In this document: one piece after another, positions 63,441-64,000 of the stretch
Numbering within the stretch: position 1 is the first letter of the stretch
Layout of the letters: each line of letters starts with the position of its first letter
Source: Natrinema ejinorense
Lineage (GTDB): Archaea > Halobacteriota > Halobacteria > Halobacteriales > Natrialbaceae
Assembly: GCF_002494345.1 (NCBI RefSeq)
Contig: NZ_NXNI01000001.1
Coordinates: forward strand, 1,736,001-1,800,000
Direction of reading: 5' to 3'
DNA length: 64,000 nucleotides
The notes under the pieces: model-generated
Seen by the model: only the letters and a program-made list of their open reading frames with translations
Told to the model about the DNA's origin: nothing
The model's database searches: none
Made by a program: the position numbers and the translations under genes

Positions 63441-63747
63441 CGGGTAGTGACTGTCGAGCGGTTTGTAGCTTCGGAAACCGGCTCCTGGATCGCAGGAGAC
63501 ACGGCTGTTCGTCGAGAGAAAAGTATCGCTCGCGGACGTATTCGGCTCTGTGTCTCGTCCGCTCGAGGAGTACTACGGAGCGTGGACCATGGAGAGGATG
63601 GTCGACCTCGAACGGATCGTTTCCGAACGCCGTACGCGCCGGTCGAACGGTCATCGACAACGCGGTCGTCGGATCGTCAACGCGCTCGAGTGACCGCCGT
63701 TCGCCGCTTCCCCATGCGTTTTGCACTCGGGGGGCGAACCCGCGTCC
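63441..63747. other. Intergenic region; one short doubtful frame
   Basis: A GTG-started frame at 63550-63693 would give 47 residues (VSRPLEEYYGAWTMERMV ...), basic and without clear family pattern. I do not call it; the rest shows no feature. Confidence 0.35.
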
Positions 63748-64000
63748 ATGGAGTACACGACGCTCGGAAATACGGGTACGACAGTATCGAAGCTCTGCTT
63801 CGGAACGTGGCGCTTTGGCAAGCAAAGCGACGGCACCGTCGAGACCGACCGCGAGGAAGCGCACGAACTGCTCGACGCCTGCTGGGAGCACGGCATCAAC
63901 TTCATCGACACCGCGAACGTCTACGGCAATCCCAACGGCAAAAGCGAGCGCTGGATCGGCGAGTGGCTCGAGGACCGGGGCCACCATCGGGAGGACCTCG
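63748..64000 (+). CDS. Aldo/keto reductase, N-terminal part (window ends)
   Basis: 84 residues are visible: MEYTTLGNTGTTVSKLCFGT, WRFGKQSD and NFIDTANVYGNPNGKSERWI. The Asp and Tyr of the AKR catalytic tetrad (DTANVYG) are present. The gene runs off the window, so the cofactor-binding C-terminus is unseen. Confidence 0.85.
   Translation, partial: MEYTTLGNTGTTVSKLCFGTWRFGKQSDGTVETDREEAHELLDACWEHGINFIDTANVYGNPNGKSERWIGEWLEDRGHHREDL

Noticed and set aside
1-64000. CRISPR arrays or cas genes
   Set aside because: No regularly spaced identical repeats of 25-40 bp and no Cas-type protein were seen anywhere in the window.

Overview
The window is a GC-rich haloarchaeal chromosome segment, most like the Natrialbales (Natrinema/Haloterrigena type). 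Support comes from very acidic proteins, bat-type HTH-10 regulators, a HalOD1 output domain, Tat-type secretion signals, an archaeal 7S SRP RNA, Sec61-beta, PAN, a digeranylgeranylglyceryl-phosphate synthase, F420-dependent oxidoreductase and many haloarchaea-only small proteins. All calls were made by eye from sequence and translations; no database search was run.

Layout. 0-5 kb: a clipped zinc-ribbon protein, a cupin, a cysteine-bearing HTH-10 regulator and a two-HMA-domain Zn/Cd-type P-type ATPase, then a small membrane protein. 5-13 kb: a cobalamin block, with cobN-cbiC-cbiE on the minus strand and a fused ChlI/ChlD chelatase ATPase on the plus strand, only 34 bp apart. 13-20 kb: core metabolism (NCS2 nucleobase permease, alpha/beta hydrolase, MaoC hydratase, Acg-like nitroreductase, 2Fe-2S ferredoxin, small haloarchaeal proteins).

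20.2-36.5 kb is an integrative island with visibly lower GC. It ends at a tRNA-Arg(TCG) gene. A 15-bp copy of the tRNA 3' end (GATGGGCGCTGCAGG) recurs at 20395 and 27205, with a two-mismatch copy at 23313, so at least three integration events appear stacked at one tRNA. Segment 1 (20.4-23.3 kb) carries a flavin oxidase and a FilR1-type regulator between two 200-bp direct repeats. Segment 2 (23.3-27.2 kb) has a membrane C2H2-finger protein, a HalOD1-PAS-PAS protein, a receiver-only regulator and a UPF0058 protein. Segment 3 (27.2-36.4 kb) has a decayed tyrosine integrase, an HTH/PIN toxin-antitoxin-like pair with a palindromic operator, a DUF7344-like HTH protein, two histidine kinases, a REC-PAS protein, a frameshifted SPW membrane gene, an IS5-family insertion and a lipoprotein. 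The island therefore concentrates five sensory or two-component proteins in about 10 kb.

36.6-48.7 kb is core: UbiA-type lipid prenyltransferase, a RAD55-like ATPase, CoA-binding protein, Hsp20, an orphan CDC48 N-domain with an apparent frameshift, a wHTH/small-membrane-protein pair, a NadE homologue with degraded catalytic motifs, the SRP RNA, a BKACE-family enzyme, YqeC, MobA, thioredoxin, SecG and the GMP synthase glutaminase subunit. 48.8-51.5 kb is one large, lower-GC Tat-exported PQQ-propeller protein. 51.8-64 kb holds PAN, a YgeA-type racemase, an HTH-10 regulator, an IS6-family element that truncated a lipoprotein gene, TruD, an ABC-2 exporter, an F420 oxidoreductase, GrpB, a double-RCK potassium channel and the start of an aldo/keto reductase.
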